The notes under the pieces are model-generated. The model worked only from the letters and a program-made list of their open reading frames with translations. It did no database searches and had not been told where the DNA came from. 64,000 bases of DNA from Sphingobium abikonense NBRC 16140. GTDB lineage: Bacteria; Pseudomonadota; Alphaproteobacteria; Sphingomonadales; Sphingomonadaceae. Below, piece by piece: positions 16,859 through 24,885 of this stretch. The stretch is from positions 248,001 through 312,000 of the forward strand of contig NZ_BCYT01000002.1 in assembly GCF_001598335.1 (NCBI RefSeq), given 5' to 3'. Every line of letters begins with the position of its first letter. Position 1 is the first letter of the stretch. Both the position numbers and the translations under genes were made by a program.

Positions 16859-17833
16859 ATGACGCAATTCAACCCCCTGACCGTCGCGGTGCAGATGGAT
16901 CCGATGGAAAGGATCAACATCGCCGGCGATTCGACCTTCCACATCATGCTGGCTGGGCAGGCGCGCGGGCATAAGCTGTATCATTACCTCGCGCCCGACC
17001 TCACCTATCGCGACGGTCGGGTGCTGGCGAAGGCGCGGCCGGTGCGGGTGCAGAAAGTGCAGGGCGATCATTTCGCGCTGGGCGAATGGGAGATGCTGGA
17101 CCTAGGCCGCGACGTCGACGTGGTGCTGATGCGGCAGGACCCGCCCTTCGACCTGAGCTACATTACCGCCACCCATTTGCTGGAGCGGGTGCAGGCCGAA
17201 ACGCTGGTGGTCAACGATCCCGGCAGCGTGCGCGATGCGCCCGAAAAGCTGTTCGTACTCGATTATGCGCGCTTCATGCCGCCCACCATGATCACCCGCG
17301 ACCTGGCCGAGGTCAAAAGCTTCTTGGCGGAACATGGCGAGATCGTGGTCAAGCCGCTATACGGCAATGGCGGCGTCGCGGTGTTCCATGTCGGCGCGAA
17401 CGGGGCGAACCTGTCCTCGCTGGTCGAGCTGTTCAAGGAAAAATGGGTCGAACCCTTCATGGTGCAGGCCTTCATCCCCGGCGTCGCGGAAGGGGACAAG
17501 CGCATCGTGCTGGTCGATGGCGAGGTGATGGGCGCGGTCAACCGCATACCGGGCAAGGGCGAAATTAGGTCGAACCTGGCTGTTGGCGGATCGGCGGCCA
17601 AGACAGAACTTACCGACAAGGAACGGGAAATCTGCGCGGCCCTGGGGCCGGAGCTCAAGGCGCGCGGGCTGCTGTTTGTGGGCATCGACGTGATCGGGGG
17701 CGAATGGCTGACGGAAATCAACGTCACCTCGCCCACCGGCATCGTGTCGATCGAGGCGTTCGACGGCACGGACACCGGCGGGATGATCTGGGACGCGATC
17801 GACGCGCGGCTGGCGGCGCGGGCGGCGGACTGA
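16859..17833 (+). CDS. gshB: Glutathione synthetase
   Basis: GshB joins glycine to gamma-glutamylcysteine with ATP to complete glutathione. The 324-residue protein shows VQMDPMERINIAGDSTFHIM at the N-terminus, MRQDPPFDLSYITATHLLE, the ATP-grasp IVVKPLYGNGG, and GIDVIGGEWLTEINVTSPTG at the metal/ATP site. I took the ATG at 16859, which follows GGAAGG; an in-frame ATG at 16850 would add three residues. It ends the rsmI-yraN-gshB run. Confidence 0.97.
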   Translation: MTQFNPLTVAVQMDPMERINIAGDSTFHIMLAGQARGHKLYHYLAPDLTYRDGRVLAKARPVRVQKVQGDHFALGEWEMLDLGRDVDVVLMRQDPPFDLSYITATHLLERVQAETLVVNDPGSVRDAPEKLFVLDYARFMPPTMITRDLAEVKSFLAEHGEIVVKPLYGNGGVAVFHVGANGANLSSLVELFKEKWVEPFMVQAFIPGVAEGDKRIVLVDGEVMGAVNRIPGKGEIRSNLAVGGSAAKTELTDKEREICAALGPELKARGLLFVGIDVIGGEWLTEINVTSPTGIVSIEAFDGTDTGGMIWDAIDARLAARAAD

Positions 17834-17895
17834 ACGGACTGGCGCTTGGCGCGTTGAGCCGCGGTGATCCCTTTTCCAGACCATGAGCCGCTGAC

Positions 17896-18495
17896 ATGAC
17901 CGACTGGGTTCTGCGCCTGATCGACGCGGGCGGCTATTGGGGCATCGGCTTCCTCATGGTGCTGGAAAATGTCTTTCCGCCCATCCCGTCCGAACTCATC
18001 ATGGGGATTGGCGGCATTCGCGTCGGGCAGGGGCGGATGGCGATGGAATGGCTGCTGCTGGCCGGGACGCTGGGCACCACGATCGGCAATTATTTCTGGT
18101 ATCTGGTCGGGCATATGCTGGGGTTCGAGCGGTTGAAGCCGCTGGTCGATCGCTATGGCCGCTGGGCGACGCTGGAGTGGCGCGATGTCGAGGCACTGGA
18201 TCGCCTGTTCGGCAAATATGGGCAGATCGTCGTCTTCGTGTTCCGCTTCCTGCCGGCGTTCCGCACGATGATATCGCTGCCCGCCGGTCTGTTTCGCATG
18301 GGGCATATCCGTTTCCTGCTGTGGACGGCGGGCGGAGCACTGATCTGGAACATCATCCTTGCCTATGCCGGCTTTGCGCTGGGGCGGCATTTCCAGGATA
18401 TCGACCGCTATCTGGGTCCGGCGGCGAGCGTGTGCGTGGTCGGTGCCGTGATCTTCTATCTCTGGCGTCTGGCGACCTGGCGGCCGCGCGGCTGA
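17896..18495 (+). CDS. DedA family membrane protein
   Basis: The 199-residue protein has the DedA/SNARE-associated domain: the ENVFPPIPSELIMGIGG re-entrant loop, the GNYFWYLVGHMLG segment and the conserved FRFLPAFRTMISLPAGLFRM with essential Arg and Pro residues, plus about five hydrophobic segments. DedA proteins support membrane homeostasis and are now linked to recycling of the lipid carrier or phospholipid movement; the exact substrate here is unknown. It lies 62 bases after gshB and is convergent with xerC, 4 bases apart. Confidence 0.92.
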   Translation: MTDWVLRLIDAGGYWGIGFLMVLENVFPPIPSELIMGIGGIRVGQGRMAMEWLLLAGTLGTTIGNYFWYLVGHMLGFERLKPLVDRYGRWATLEWRDVEALDRLFGKYGQIVVFVFRFLPAFRTMISLPAGLFRMGHIRFLLWTAGGALIWNIILAYAGFALGRHFQDIDRYLGPAASVCVVGAVIFYLWRLATWRPRG

Positions 18496-18499
18496 AGGG

Positions 18500-19396
18500 T
18501 CAGGCGCGGGGATGGGCGTTGCGGTAGATGTCGAGCAGATGGGCGGCGTCGACCTGCGTATAGATTTGCGTGGACGACAGGCTGGCATGCCCGAGCAGTT
18601 CCTGCAGGCTGCGCAAATCCGCGCCGCGACCAAGCAGATGCGTGGCGAAGCTGTGGCGCAGGGCGTGGGGCGTGGTGCGCTCTGACAGGCCTAGGCGGCC
18701 GCGTGCCCCCTGCACGGCGCGACGGATCAGCGCAGGGGAGAGCGGGCCGCCGCGTGCGCCGCGAAACAGCGGGGCGTCGCGCTCCAGCGGATAGGGGCAG
18801 GCGGCGACATAGGTTTCGATGGCGGCGCGCAATTGCGGCAGCAGGGGCACGAGCCGGGTCTTGCCGCGCTTGCCGGTGACGCGCAGCGTGTCGCCCAGCG
18901 GCCAGACTGCGCCGGTCAGTCCCATTGCCTCACCAATGCGCAGGCCCGCGCCGTAGAGCAGCAGCAGCACGGCCCAGTCGCGGGCGCCGATCCAGTTTTC
19001 GCGGGCGGTTTCGGCGATGTCGGCGGCCAGCGCCATGGCTTCGTCGGGGGAGACGGGGCGGGGAAGGCCGCGCTTGACCCTTGGTCCCTTGAGCCGGGGA
19101 GGCCTCGCATCCTCGCCGCCGATGAAGGTGAGGAAACCCCGGACCGCCGAAAGCTCGCGCGCGGCGGAGAGATTGCCGATGCCATCGTGGCGCCGGCTGG
19201 TGAGGAAGGCGCGCAGATCGGCCTGCTCCAGGCTCGCCAGCATGGCCTGCGTCACCGCCTCGCCGCGATGCTGTTCCAAGAAGGCGACCAGCCTTTCAGC
19301 GGTGGCCTGATAGGCGCGGACGGTGTGGACCGACCGGCGGCGGTCGAGGGCGAGATGGGCGCGCCAGCATTCGATGAGGGCGGAGGAAGCGGACAT
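18500..19396 (-). CDS. xerC: Tyrosine recombinase XerC
   Basis: XerC acts with XerD at dif to resolve chromosome dimers. The 298-residue protein has the N-terminal SAM-like core-binding domain (about 1-90) and the catalytic domain with GAGLRIGEAMGL (first Arg), TPHALRHSFATHLL (His-x-x-Arg), LLGHASLSSTQIYTQV (second His and nucleophile Tyr). Length and motifs fit a chromosomal Xer enzyme rather than an integron or phage integrase. It lies downstream of rplL on the same strand, beyond the rplL terminator. Confidence 0.92.
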   Translation of the reverse strand: MSASSALIECWRAHLALDRRRSVHTVRAYQATAERLVAFLEQHRGEAVTQAMLASLEQADLRAFLTSRRHDGIGNLSAARELSAVRGFLTFIGGEDARPPRLKGPRVKRGLPRPVSPDEAMALAADIAETARENWIGARDWAVLLLLYGAGLRIGEAMGLTGAVWPLGDTLRVTGKRGKTRLVPLLPQLRAAIETYVAACPYPLERDAPLFRGARGGPLSPALIRRAVQGARGRLGLSERTTPHALRHSFATHLLGRGADLRSLQELLGHASLSSTQIYTQVDAAHLLDIYRNAHPRA

Positions 19397-19455
19397 GGGC
19401 CGCGCCAGGATAGGGGAGGCGGGGCGGGAAGGAAATCGCCAATCGCGTGCCCCAC

Positions 19456-19494
19456 CAAAAGCGAAAAGGGCAGCGCCCTGACGGCGCCGCCCCT
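19456..19494 (-). terminator. Rho-independent terminator downstream of rplL
   Basis: On the minus strand a GC-rich stem (complements of 19483-19493 and 19468-19478, one G-T pair, 4-base loop) is followed by TTTTCGCTTTT. Two further inverted repeats lie between it and the rplL stop, around 19501-19520 and 19527-19560. It would end the rplJL transcript before xerC. Confidence 0.8.
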
Positions 19495-19570
19495 TCTTTG
19501 CCCCGGCCGAAAAGGCCGGATCGGCGCGTTCGCGAAGGAGGCACGCCCCCCCGCGCGAACGCCTGACCGA

Positions 19571-19948
19571 TTACTTCAGCTCGACGGTCGCGCCGGCTTC
19601 TTCCAGCTGCTTCTTGAGCTTTTCGGCTTCTTCCTTGTTCACGCCTTCCTTGACGGCCTTGGGCGCGCCTTCGACCAGCGCCTTGGCTTCGGTCAGACCG
19701 AGGCCCGTGATGGCGCGGACTTCCTTGATGACGTTGATCTTCTTGCCACCGTCGCCGGTCAGGATGACGTCGAATTCGTCCTTCACTTCTTCAGCGGCAG
19801 CGGCCGGGGCGCCACCGGCGGGGCCAGCGACAGCGACGGCGGCGGCGGCCGAAACGCCCCACTTTTCTTCCAGAGCCTTGGACAGCTCGGCGGCTTCGAG
19901 GACGGTGAGGGCCGAAAGCTGGTCGACCAGAGCGTTGATGTCTGCCAT
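19571..19948 (-). CDS. rplL: 50S ribosomal protein L7/L12
   Basis: The 125-residue acidic protein forms the flexible ribosomal stalk that recruits translation factors. It has the N-terminal dimerisation helices ([20 protein letters not shown]), an Ala/Gly/Pro hinge around residues 35-52, and the C-terminal domain with [20 protein letters not shown]. It follows rplJ by 69 bases. rpoB does not follow as it does in many bacteria; a terminator and xerC do. Confidence 0.98.
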   Translation of the reverse strand: MADINALVDQLSALTVLEAAELSKALEEKWGVSAAAAVAVAGPAGGAPAAAAEEVKDEFDVILTGDGGKKINVIKEVRAITGLGLTEAKALVEGAPKAVKEGVNKEEAEKLKKQLEEAGATVELK

Positions 19949-20017
19949 GTGTTTAGTTCCTTGTTTGGGGCGATATGCCCCGTCAGATTTGGGTCAAAAA
20001 ATCGGAGGGCGAACGGC

Positions 20018-20533
20018 TCAGGCCGCTTCCTTCTCCGCATAGGCGTTGAAGACACGCGCGAGCTGCGCGGCCGGCGCCTGGGTGACGGTTGCGAGCTTGG
20101 TAGCGGGCGCGACGATAAGGCCGACCAGCTTTGCACGCAGTTCATCCAGCGACGGCATCGATGCGAGCGCCTTGACGCCCTCTGCATCGAGCAGCACTTC
20201 GCCCATCGCGCCGCCAACGATCTCAAGCTTGTCGTTGGTCTTGGCGAAATCGATCGCAACCTTGGCGGCGGCGACCGGATCGACCGAGGTGGCCAGGCCG
20301 ACCGGACCGGTGAGCATGTCGCTCAGCGCGGTATAGTCGGTGCCATCAAGGGCGATGCGGGCGAGGCGGTTCTTCGTAACCTTGTAGGACGCACCGGCGT
20401 CGCGCATCTTCTGGCGCAGGACGGTCGACTGGGCGACGGTCATGCCGAGGTTGCGGGTCACGACGACCACGCCAACTTCTGCCAGCTCTGCGTTCAGCGC
20501 GGAAACGACCTCAGCTTTCTGATTACGATCCAT
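20018..20533 (-). CDS. rplJ: 50S ribosomal protein L10
   Basis: L10 anchors the L7/L12 dimers to 23S rRNA and commonly represses its own operon by binding the mRNA leader. The 171-residue protein starts MDRNQKAEVVSALNAELAEV at the ATG at 20533; an earlier ATG at 20551 is less likely. It has the conserved YKVTKNRLARIAL region and a C-terminal helix for L7/L12 (APAAQLARVFNAYAEKEAA). It is preceded by a long untranslated leader. Confidence 0.97.
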   Translation of the reverse strand: MDRNQKAEVVSALNAELAEVGVVVVTRNLGMTVAQSTVLRQKMRDAGASYKVTKNRLARIALDGTDYTALSDMLTGPVGLATSVDPVAAAKVAIDFAKTNDKLEIVGGAMGEVLLDAEGVKALASMPSLDELRAKLVGLIVAPATKLATVTQAPAAQLARVFNAYAEKEAA

Positions 20534-20840
20534 GCCATTACTCCACTTCATGTCCCGCGCAGCGCCGGTGAAGGCCCGCGCCAGGACGGCTCAAAACCCG
20601 CACGCCGGGTAGGCGCACGGGGCACAAAGTCCGAAGGGGAGAGATCAACCGGCCTGGAACCCCAAAAGGAACAGGCAGTCCCGAATCGGGCGAGCGCCCG
20701 TCCGGTAAAGAGCTTTTCCCCGTCTAGGCCGGGCATTAAGAAGGGCATATTCCCTTCACCGACTGTCTCGGACGGAAGGCCGACGGCATCTCTGCCACGG
20801 CCTGCGGGTGCGCCCTTAGCGAAAGCGGCCGGTGATGTCA
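20534..20840 (-). promoter_or_regulatory. Probable rplJ-rplL 5' leader (L10 autoregulatory region)
   Basis: About 300 bases upstream of rplJ hold no convincing gene. On the minus strand they contain a hairpin GAAGGG/CCCTTC (20740-20757), the sequence TTAATGCCCGGCC next to it, and several other GC-rich inverted repeats. Long structured leaders bound by L10-L12 are known before rplJ in many bacteria, and this position and structure fit. I cannot name the L10-binding kink-turn precisely. A 97-codon ORF in the stretch has no family signature and I treat it as spurious. Confidence 0.5.
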
Positions 20841-20908
20841 CGCCAAATCTGGCGCTGGGGCGGATATGGCTGCGCGCGTGTAAGAGCGGGCGGCGGAATT
20901 TCTCCTAC

Positions 20909-21114
20909 GAAGTTCACAGTGTCGTCGGGGGGCCACCGACGCAAAACATGGAAAACCCAGAAGCGACGCGACGCGCAAGCGACCATGAGGCGACCACGAA
21001 GCGACACCTGTAAGGGGAGGGAAGTTCGGACGCACGGGGCGGGGAAAAGCGGGCGAGGCAGCGGGCTGGTCCATCGACAAGGATAGACCAGAGAAAATCC
21101 TATTAGGGAAGGGA
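20909..21114 (+). repeat. Dispersed intergenic repeat, copy 1
   Basis: The segment shares several blocks, in the same order and orientation, with 36420-36599: GAAGTTCACA then GTCGTCGGG at the start; AAGCGACCATGA and GCGAC units in the middle; GGGCTGGTC; and, at the end, TAGA-CAGAGAAAATCCTA. Inside are short tandem GAAGCGAC-like units. The other copy follows the TerC gene at 35611, while this one precedes the TerC gene at 21339. It looks like a mosaic intergenic repeat, with no gene seen in it. Confidence 0.7.
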
Positions 21115-21338
21115 ATAGGGCGCTGGAGCCGGTAAATATTTGGGTCGGACACCGCCATTAGGTTTTGGATGTGTGACACCGGATAGCCGTGAAAGGCAGC
21201 CATTGCACCTAGAGTGCATTTACGCGGCAGCAGGCATGCCGGGAGGCGATACTATCCTGACGCCCCTGACCTGAAAGGTCGATGACAGCAACGCTCCTTA
21301 TGCCCCCGCGGCCTCTCAAACCCAGAATGGAGCAGCCT
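21115..21338 (+). other. Untranslated region upstream of terC-like gene with small hairpins
   Basis: The 224 bases have no supported gene. They contain small inverted repeats, TGCAC/GTGCA at 21204-21218 and GACCT/AGGTC at 21268-21280, and a GGGAGGCGA at 21241. TerC-type genes are often controlled by the manganese-sensing yybP-ykoY riboswitch, but I cannot match its conserved loops with confidence. Confidence 0.35.
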
Positions 21339-21992
21339 ATGACCGAAATATGGACTCACATCGTCGCGGATTTCGCCAATATCGGATCGCCCGCCGCGCT
21401 GGCCGCCTTCGGTCAGGTGGTGCTGATCGACATCATGCTGGCGGCGGATAATGCGATCGTGGTGGGCGCGCTGGCAGCTGGACTGCCGCCCGCTTCGCGC
21501 CGCAAGGTGATCGCCATCGGCGTGATCGCGGCGCTGGTGCTGCGGATCGCCTTTGCGCTCGTGGTGACGCAGCTGATGCAGCTGGTGGGACTGGTCTTCG
21601 CCGGCGGCCTCTTGCTGGTCTGGGTCGCGTGGAAGATGTGGCGCGAGTTGCGCTCGGACGGCGAGGCGGAAGACGCCGGAGATGTCGCCGGCCCCACCGC
21701 GCCAAAGGGCTTTGCTCAGGCGGCCTGGGCCGTAGCGGTCGCGGACGTGTCGATGAGCCTGGACAATGTGCTGGCGGTCGCGGGCGCGGCGCGCGAGCAT
21801 CCGGGAATCTTGGTCGTCGGACTGGTCCTGTCTGTCGCGCTGATGGGCGTTGCGGCCAACCTGCTGGCCCGCGTCATCGAACGATATCGCGCGATTGCCT
21901 ATATCGGCTTGCTGGTGATCCTCTATGTCGCGGGCAAGATGATCTACGAAGGCATTGTCGATCCCGCCACGGGGATCGCGGCGCTATTTTGA
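21339..21992 (+). CDS. TerC family integral membrane protein (YjbE-like)
   Basis: The 217-residue protein has seven hydrophobic segments in two halves, each with the TerC acidic motif: IDIMLAADNAIVVGALAAGL in the first and VADVSMSLDNVLAVAGAA in the second. TerC proteins are linked to metal (notably manganese) export to extracytoplasmic enzymes and to tellurite resistance. The ATG at 21339 follows GGAG by 7 bases; in-frame ATGs at 21282 and 21327 are less well placed. A second TerC protein of a different subgroup is at 35611. Confidence 0.9.
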   Translation: MTEIWTHIVADFANIGSPAALAAFGQVVLIDIMLAADNAIVVGALAAGLPPASRRKVIAIGVIAALVLRIAFALVVTQLMQLVGLVFAGGLLLVWVAWKMWRELRSDGEAEDAGDVAGPTAPKGFAQAAWAVAVADVSMSLDNVLAVAGAAREHPGILVVGLVLSVALMGVAANLLARVIERYRAIAYIGLLVILYVAGKMIYEGIVDPATGIAALF

Positions 21993-21999
21993 TGTCGGT

Positions 22000-22037
22000 C
22001 AGGCCATGACCCGATCGGGACTCCGGGTCATGGCCTG
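22000..22037. terminator. Perfect 14-bp inverted repeat between convergent genes
   Basis: CAGGCCATGACCCG (22000-22013) is matched exactly by its reverse complement at 22024-22037, with a 10-base loop. It sits in the 56-base gap between the terC-like gene and the convergent citrate transporter and could terminate from both sides, although no U-tract follows on either strand. Confidence 0.6.
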
Positions 22038-22048
22038 CCCCCCTGCCG

Positions 22049-23356
22049 TCAGGCGACGAAGGGGAAAGCGAGCGCGATCATTCCCGCCAAGGTCATGACG
22101 ATGCAGACGGCGGCGGCCGGTAGCAGCGTGAAGCGCTGATGATCGGCAAGGTCGATGCCCGCCAGGCTGACGAGCAGATAGGTCGAGGGCACCAGCGGCG
22201 AAAGCAGATGCACCGGCTGCCCCATGAGCGAAGCGCGCGCGATCGCCATGGGTTCGACGCCATAATGCGCGCCCGCCTCCGCCAGGATCGGCAGCATGCC
22301 GAAATAAAAGGCGTCATTGGAGATGAAGAAGGTGAAGGGCATGGACAGCAGCGCGGTGATCGGCGCCATATAGGGACCGAGCGCAGGCGGGATGAAGCCG
22401 ACCACTTCCTTGCTCATCGCTTCCACCATGCCGGTGCCGCCCAGGATGCCGGTAAAGATGCCCGCGGCAAAAATCAGCGAAACGACCGACAGCACATTGC
22501 CGGCATGCGCCGCGATCCGTTCCTTCTGCTGCGCGACGCGGGGATAATTGACCACCATCGCGATCGCAAAGGCGATCATCATGAGCACCGATAAGGGCAG
22601 GATGCCCCAGACGAGCAGGCCAAGCAGCGCGACGACCAACGCGGCATTGATCCAGCGCAGATGCGGGCGGCGCGCTTCGGGATATTGCGACACGCCCAGT
22701 TCGGCGATGTCGACGGGTTCCCGCTGCGGCACATGGACATGCCCCAGGCGGCGCCTTTCCTTGATGCCGAACCAGAAAGCGAGGCCCAGCAGAAAGGCCA
22801 GGCCCGCGATCATGCCGGGAATGAGCGGCAGGAACAGATCGGCGGCATCCAGCTTGAGCGCGCTTGCCGCGCGAGCGGTCGGCCCGCCCCATGGCGTCAG
22901 GTTCATGATCCCGCTCGCCACCATCAGCAGGCAGACGAGGTAGATGCGCTTCATGTCGAAGCGTTTGTAGAGCGGCAACAGAGCGGCGATGGTGATGATG
23001 TAGGTGGTGGAGCCGTCGCCATCGAGGCTGACGATGGCGCACAGCACCACGCTGCCCAGCAGGATGAGCAGCGGATCCCCATGGACGATCCGCACCAGCC
23101 GCCCGACCAGCGGGTCGAACAGGCCCGTGTCGGTCATCGTCGAGAAAAAGAGGATCGCAAACAGCAGCATGACGCCGGTGGGGGCGAGGTTTTTGATCCC
23201 GTCGATCATCATGTCGCCCAGGCCCGCCGCCTGACCGGCAATCACCCCGAAAATGGAGGGAATGAGGATCAGGGCAACGAGCGGCGTCATCCGCTTGGTC
23301 ATGATCAGCGTCATGAAGGTGGCGACCATCAGGAAGCCGAGCAGGGCAAGGTTCAT
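22049..23356 (-). CDS. CitMHS family citrate/metal:proton symporter
   Basis: The 435-residue protein has about eleven to twelve hydrophobic segments, with SLDGDGSTTYIITIAALLPL and MPFTFFISNDAFYFGMLPI, both strongly conserved in CitMHS transporters. Family members take up citrate complexed with Mg2+ or Ca2+ together with protons. It is the third gene of a minus-strand run: binding protein, porin, transporter. The run is divergent from tctDE. Together these read as a citrate/tricarboxylate uptake unit. Confidence 0.92.
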   Translation of the reverse strand: MNLALLGFLMVATFMTLIMTKRMTPLVALILIPSIFGVIAGQAAGLGDMMIDGIKNLAPTGVMLLFAILFFSTMTDTGLFDPLVGRLVRIVHGDPLLILLGSVVLCAIVSLDGDGSTTYIITIAALLPLYKRFDMKRIYLVCLLMVASGIMNLTPWGGPTARAASALKLDAADLFLPLIPGMIAGLAFLLGLAFWFGIKERRRLGHVHVPQREPVDIAELGVSQYPEARRPHLRWINAALVVALLGLLVWGILPLSVLMMIAFAIAMVVNYPRVAQQKERIAAHAGNVLSVVSLIFAAGIFTGILGGTGMVEAMSKEVVGFIPPALGPYMAPITALLSMPFTFFISNDAFYFGMLPILAEAGAHYGVEPMAIARASLMGQPVHLLSPLVPSTYLLVSLAGIDLADHQRFTLLPAAAVCIVMTLAGMIALAFPFVA

Positions 23357-23387
23357 TGCTGCATCCTTGGAAGGGACAAGAGGAGGA

Positions 23388-24884
23388 TCAGAAGGTGACG
23401 CCGACGCGGGCGCTGACGGTCTGGCCGTCGTCGCTGCCGGTGAAGTCCCCGGCGCGATTATGGGTACGCCAATGGATTCCGTTCAGCTGAAGCCGGGTGA
23501 AGCTGTTGAGATACCAGTTGACGCCCAGCGTCGCGGCCCAGCCATCGCCGCCCAGCGCCAAGTCGGTATAATCCAGATTTTCGTACCGCGCCGTCAGCTC
23601 GATCGCGCCGGGACCACCATCGAAAGTGGGGCTGAGCACATTGGGCTGGCCAAAGCTGCCGAGGCGCGGGTTGTAGGGCGGCAATTCGCCGGTCAGGAAA
23701 AAGCCGGTGGACAGGCTCCACGCCTTGCTTTCGAAGTCCGGCCGGTCGCCGGTCAGCCGCGCCACGCGCCGGCCCGCTTCGCCCATCACCCACAGGCTGC
23801 CGGCATAGCCGCCCAGTTCCAGACCATAGCCGGTCGTCGATCGACCGCCGAGCAATTCGCCGGTCGACACCCGCACGGCACCGTTGAAGCGGCCGCCGAT
23901 GACGGTGCTGCGCGTCAGGGTGGTCGCTGCCGACGACAGCGCCTCGTCAAAGCCCCAGGCGCCGACATGGAGCAGGGACCGGTCGGTCTTGATCGGGTTC
24001 CAGTGTGCGCGGGCGGCCACGGTGCGGCTGTCATTGGTCGCCTGCTGACCATCGATCCGATCGCCGGTCACGCTGACCGAGGCATGCCAGTCCGGGCCGA
24101 ACAGCCTGCCCATGATCCCGATTCCATAGAAGCCGCGCTGTGGAATGATGGCGGTCGATACGGTGCTGCGTTCGAGGAATGGCGTCGAATCCGATCCGGT
24201 GCTGCCTTCAAAGGCGCGATCGTTGAACAAATGGCCGGCGCGCACGTCATAGTCGACCTTGCTGCCCAGGCGATTGCGCCAACCAAGGAAGGCGGTGACG
24301 ATATCGACCTCATTTTCCGAAAAATCGCTTTCGAACTGATAGAAGAAATGCGGGCCGACGCCGCCTTCCAGCCCCAGGCGCAATGCCCGCATGCCGGTCG
24401 TCGTGGTATTGCGGCCCTTGTAACGCGACCCGTAGGTCGAGCTGACATCGACCAGGATGCGGCCGCGCGGCTTGTAGGTGAAGACGCCATCGGCAGACCG
24501 GAAAACCGGCAGGCCCGCGCCCCATTCGGTCGTGACCCCGGCCGGGTTGGCGGCGACGGCGCGGGCCTGCGCCACGTCAAGGTCGGCGGGGCCGGGCGGC
24601 ACGATCTGCGGCGCGAACGGGGTGATGACCAGCGGCGGTGCCGATTGCTGTTGTGCGACCTGCTGATCGGGCGTTGTTGAAGGCTGCGCGGCGGTCGCGG
24701 CCGTGACGGCTGGCGGGGTTTGCCCCTCCAGCCGGTCGAGCCGGGCCTTGAGGGTGGCGATTTCAGCCGCCTGCGCCTTGACGAGCGCCGCCAGCTCTTG
24801 CGCACTGGGCGTTTGCGCCAAGGCGGGGGTCGCGGCGCTGAGCGCCAAGGCGGCGCAGCCGGCCCGTAGCGGAATAGCAGGCAT
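23388..24884 (-). CDS. OprO/OprP family outer-membrane porin
   Basis: The 498-residue protein has a signal peptide (to about residue 23, ending ATPALAQ), an N-terminal coiled coil (QELAALVKAQAAEIATLKAR) and a beta-barrel body ending in Phe after alternating hydrophobic residues (TVSARVGVTF), as expected for an outer-membrane barrel. OprO/OprP porins are best known for phosphate or pyrophosphate, but homologues occur in tricarboxylate loci. It starts 1 base after the binding-protein stop and is followed by the citrate transporter, so an organic-acid role is likely. Confidence 0.9.
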   Translation of the reverse strand: MPAIPLRAGCAALALSAATPALAQTPSAQELAALVKAQAAEIATLKARLDRLEGQTPPAVTAATAAQPSTTPDQQVAQQQSAPPLVITPFAPQIVPPGPADLDVAQARAVAANPAGVTTEWGAGLPVFRSADGVFTYKPRGRILVDVSSTYGSRYKGRNTTTTGMRALRLGLEGGVGPHFFYQFESDFSENEVDIVTAFLGWRNRLGSKVDYDVRAGHLFNDRAFEGSTGSDSTPFLERSTVSTAIIPQRGFYGIGIMGRLFGPDWHASVSVTGDRIDGQQATNDSRTVAARAHWNPIKTDRSLLHVGAWGFDEALSSAATTLTRSTVIGGRFNGAVRVSTGELLGGRSTTGYGLELGGYAGSLWVMGEAGRRVARLTGDRPDFESKAWSLSTGFFLTGELPPYNPRLGSFGQPNVLSPTFDGGPGAIELTARYENLDYTDLALGGDGWAATLGVNWYLNSFTRLQLNGIHWRTHNRAGDFTGSDDGQTVSARVGVTF

Positions 24885-24885
24885 T

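Noticed and set aside
18500..19396. Integrase of a mobile island
   Set aside because: The motifs, length and housekeeping neighbours fit chromosomal XerC, and there are no att-like repeats or phage genes.
18833..21013. A 726-codon plus-strand open frame across xerC, rplL and rplJ
   Set aside because: It is antisense to xerC and two ribosomal protein genes and ends in the intergenic repeat; no family signature.
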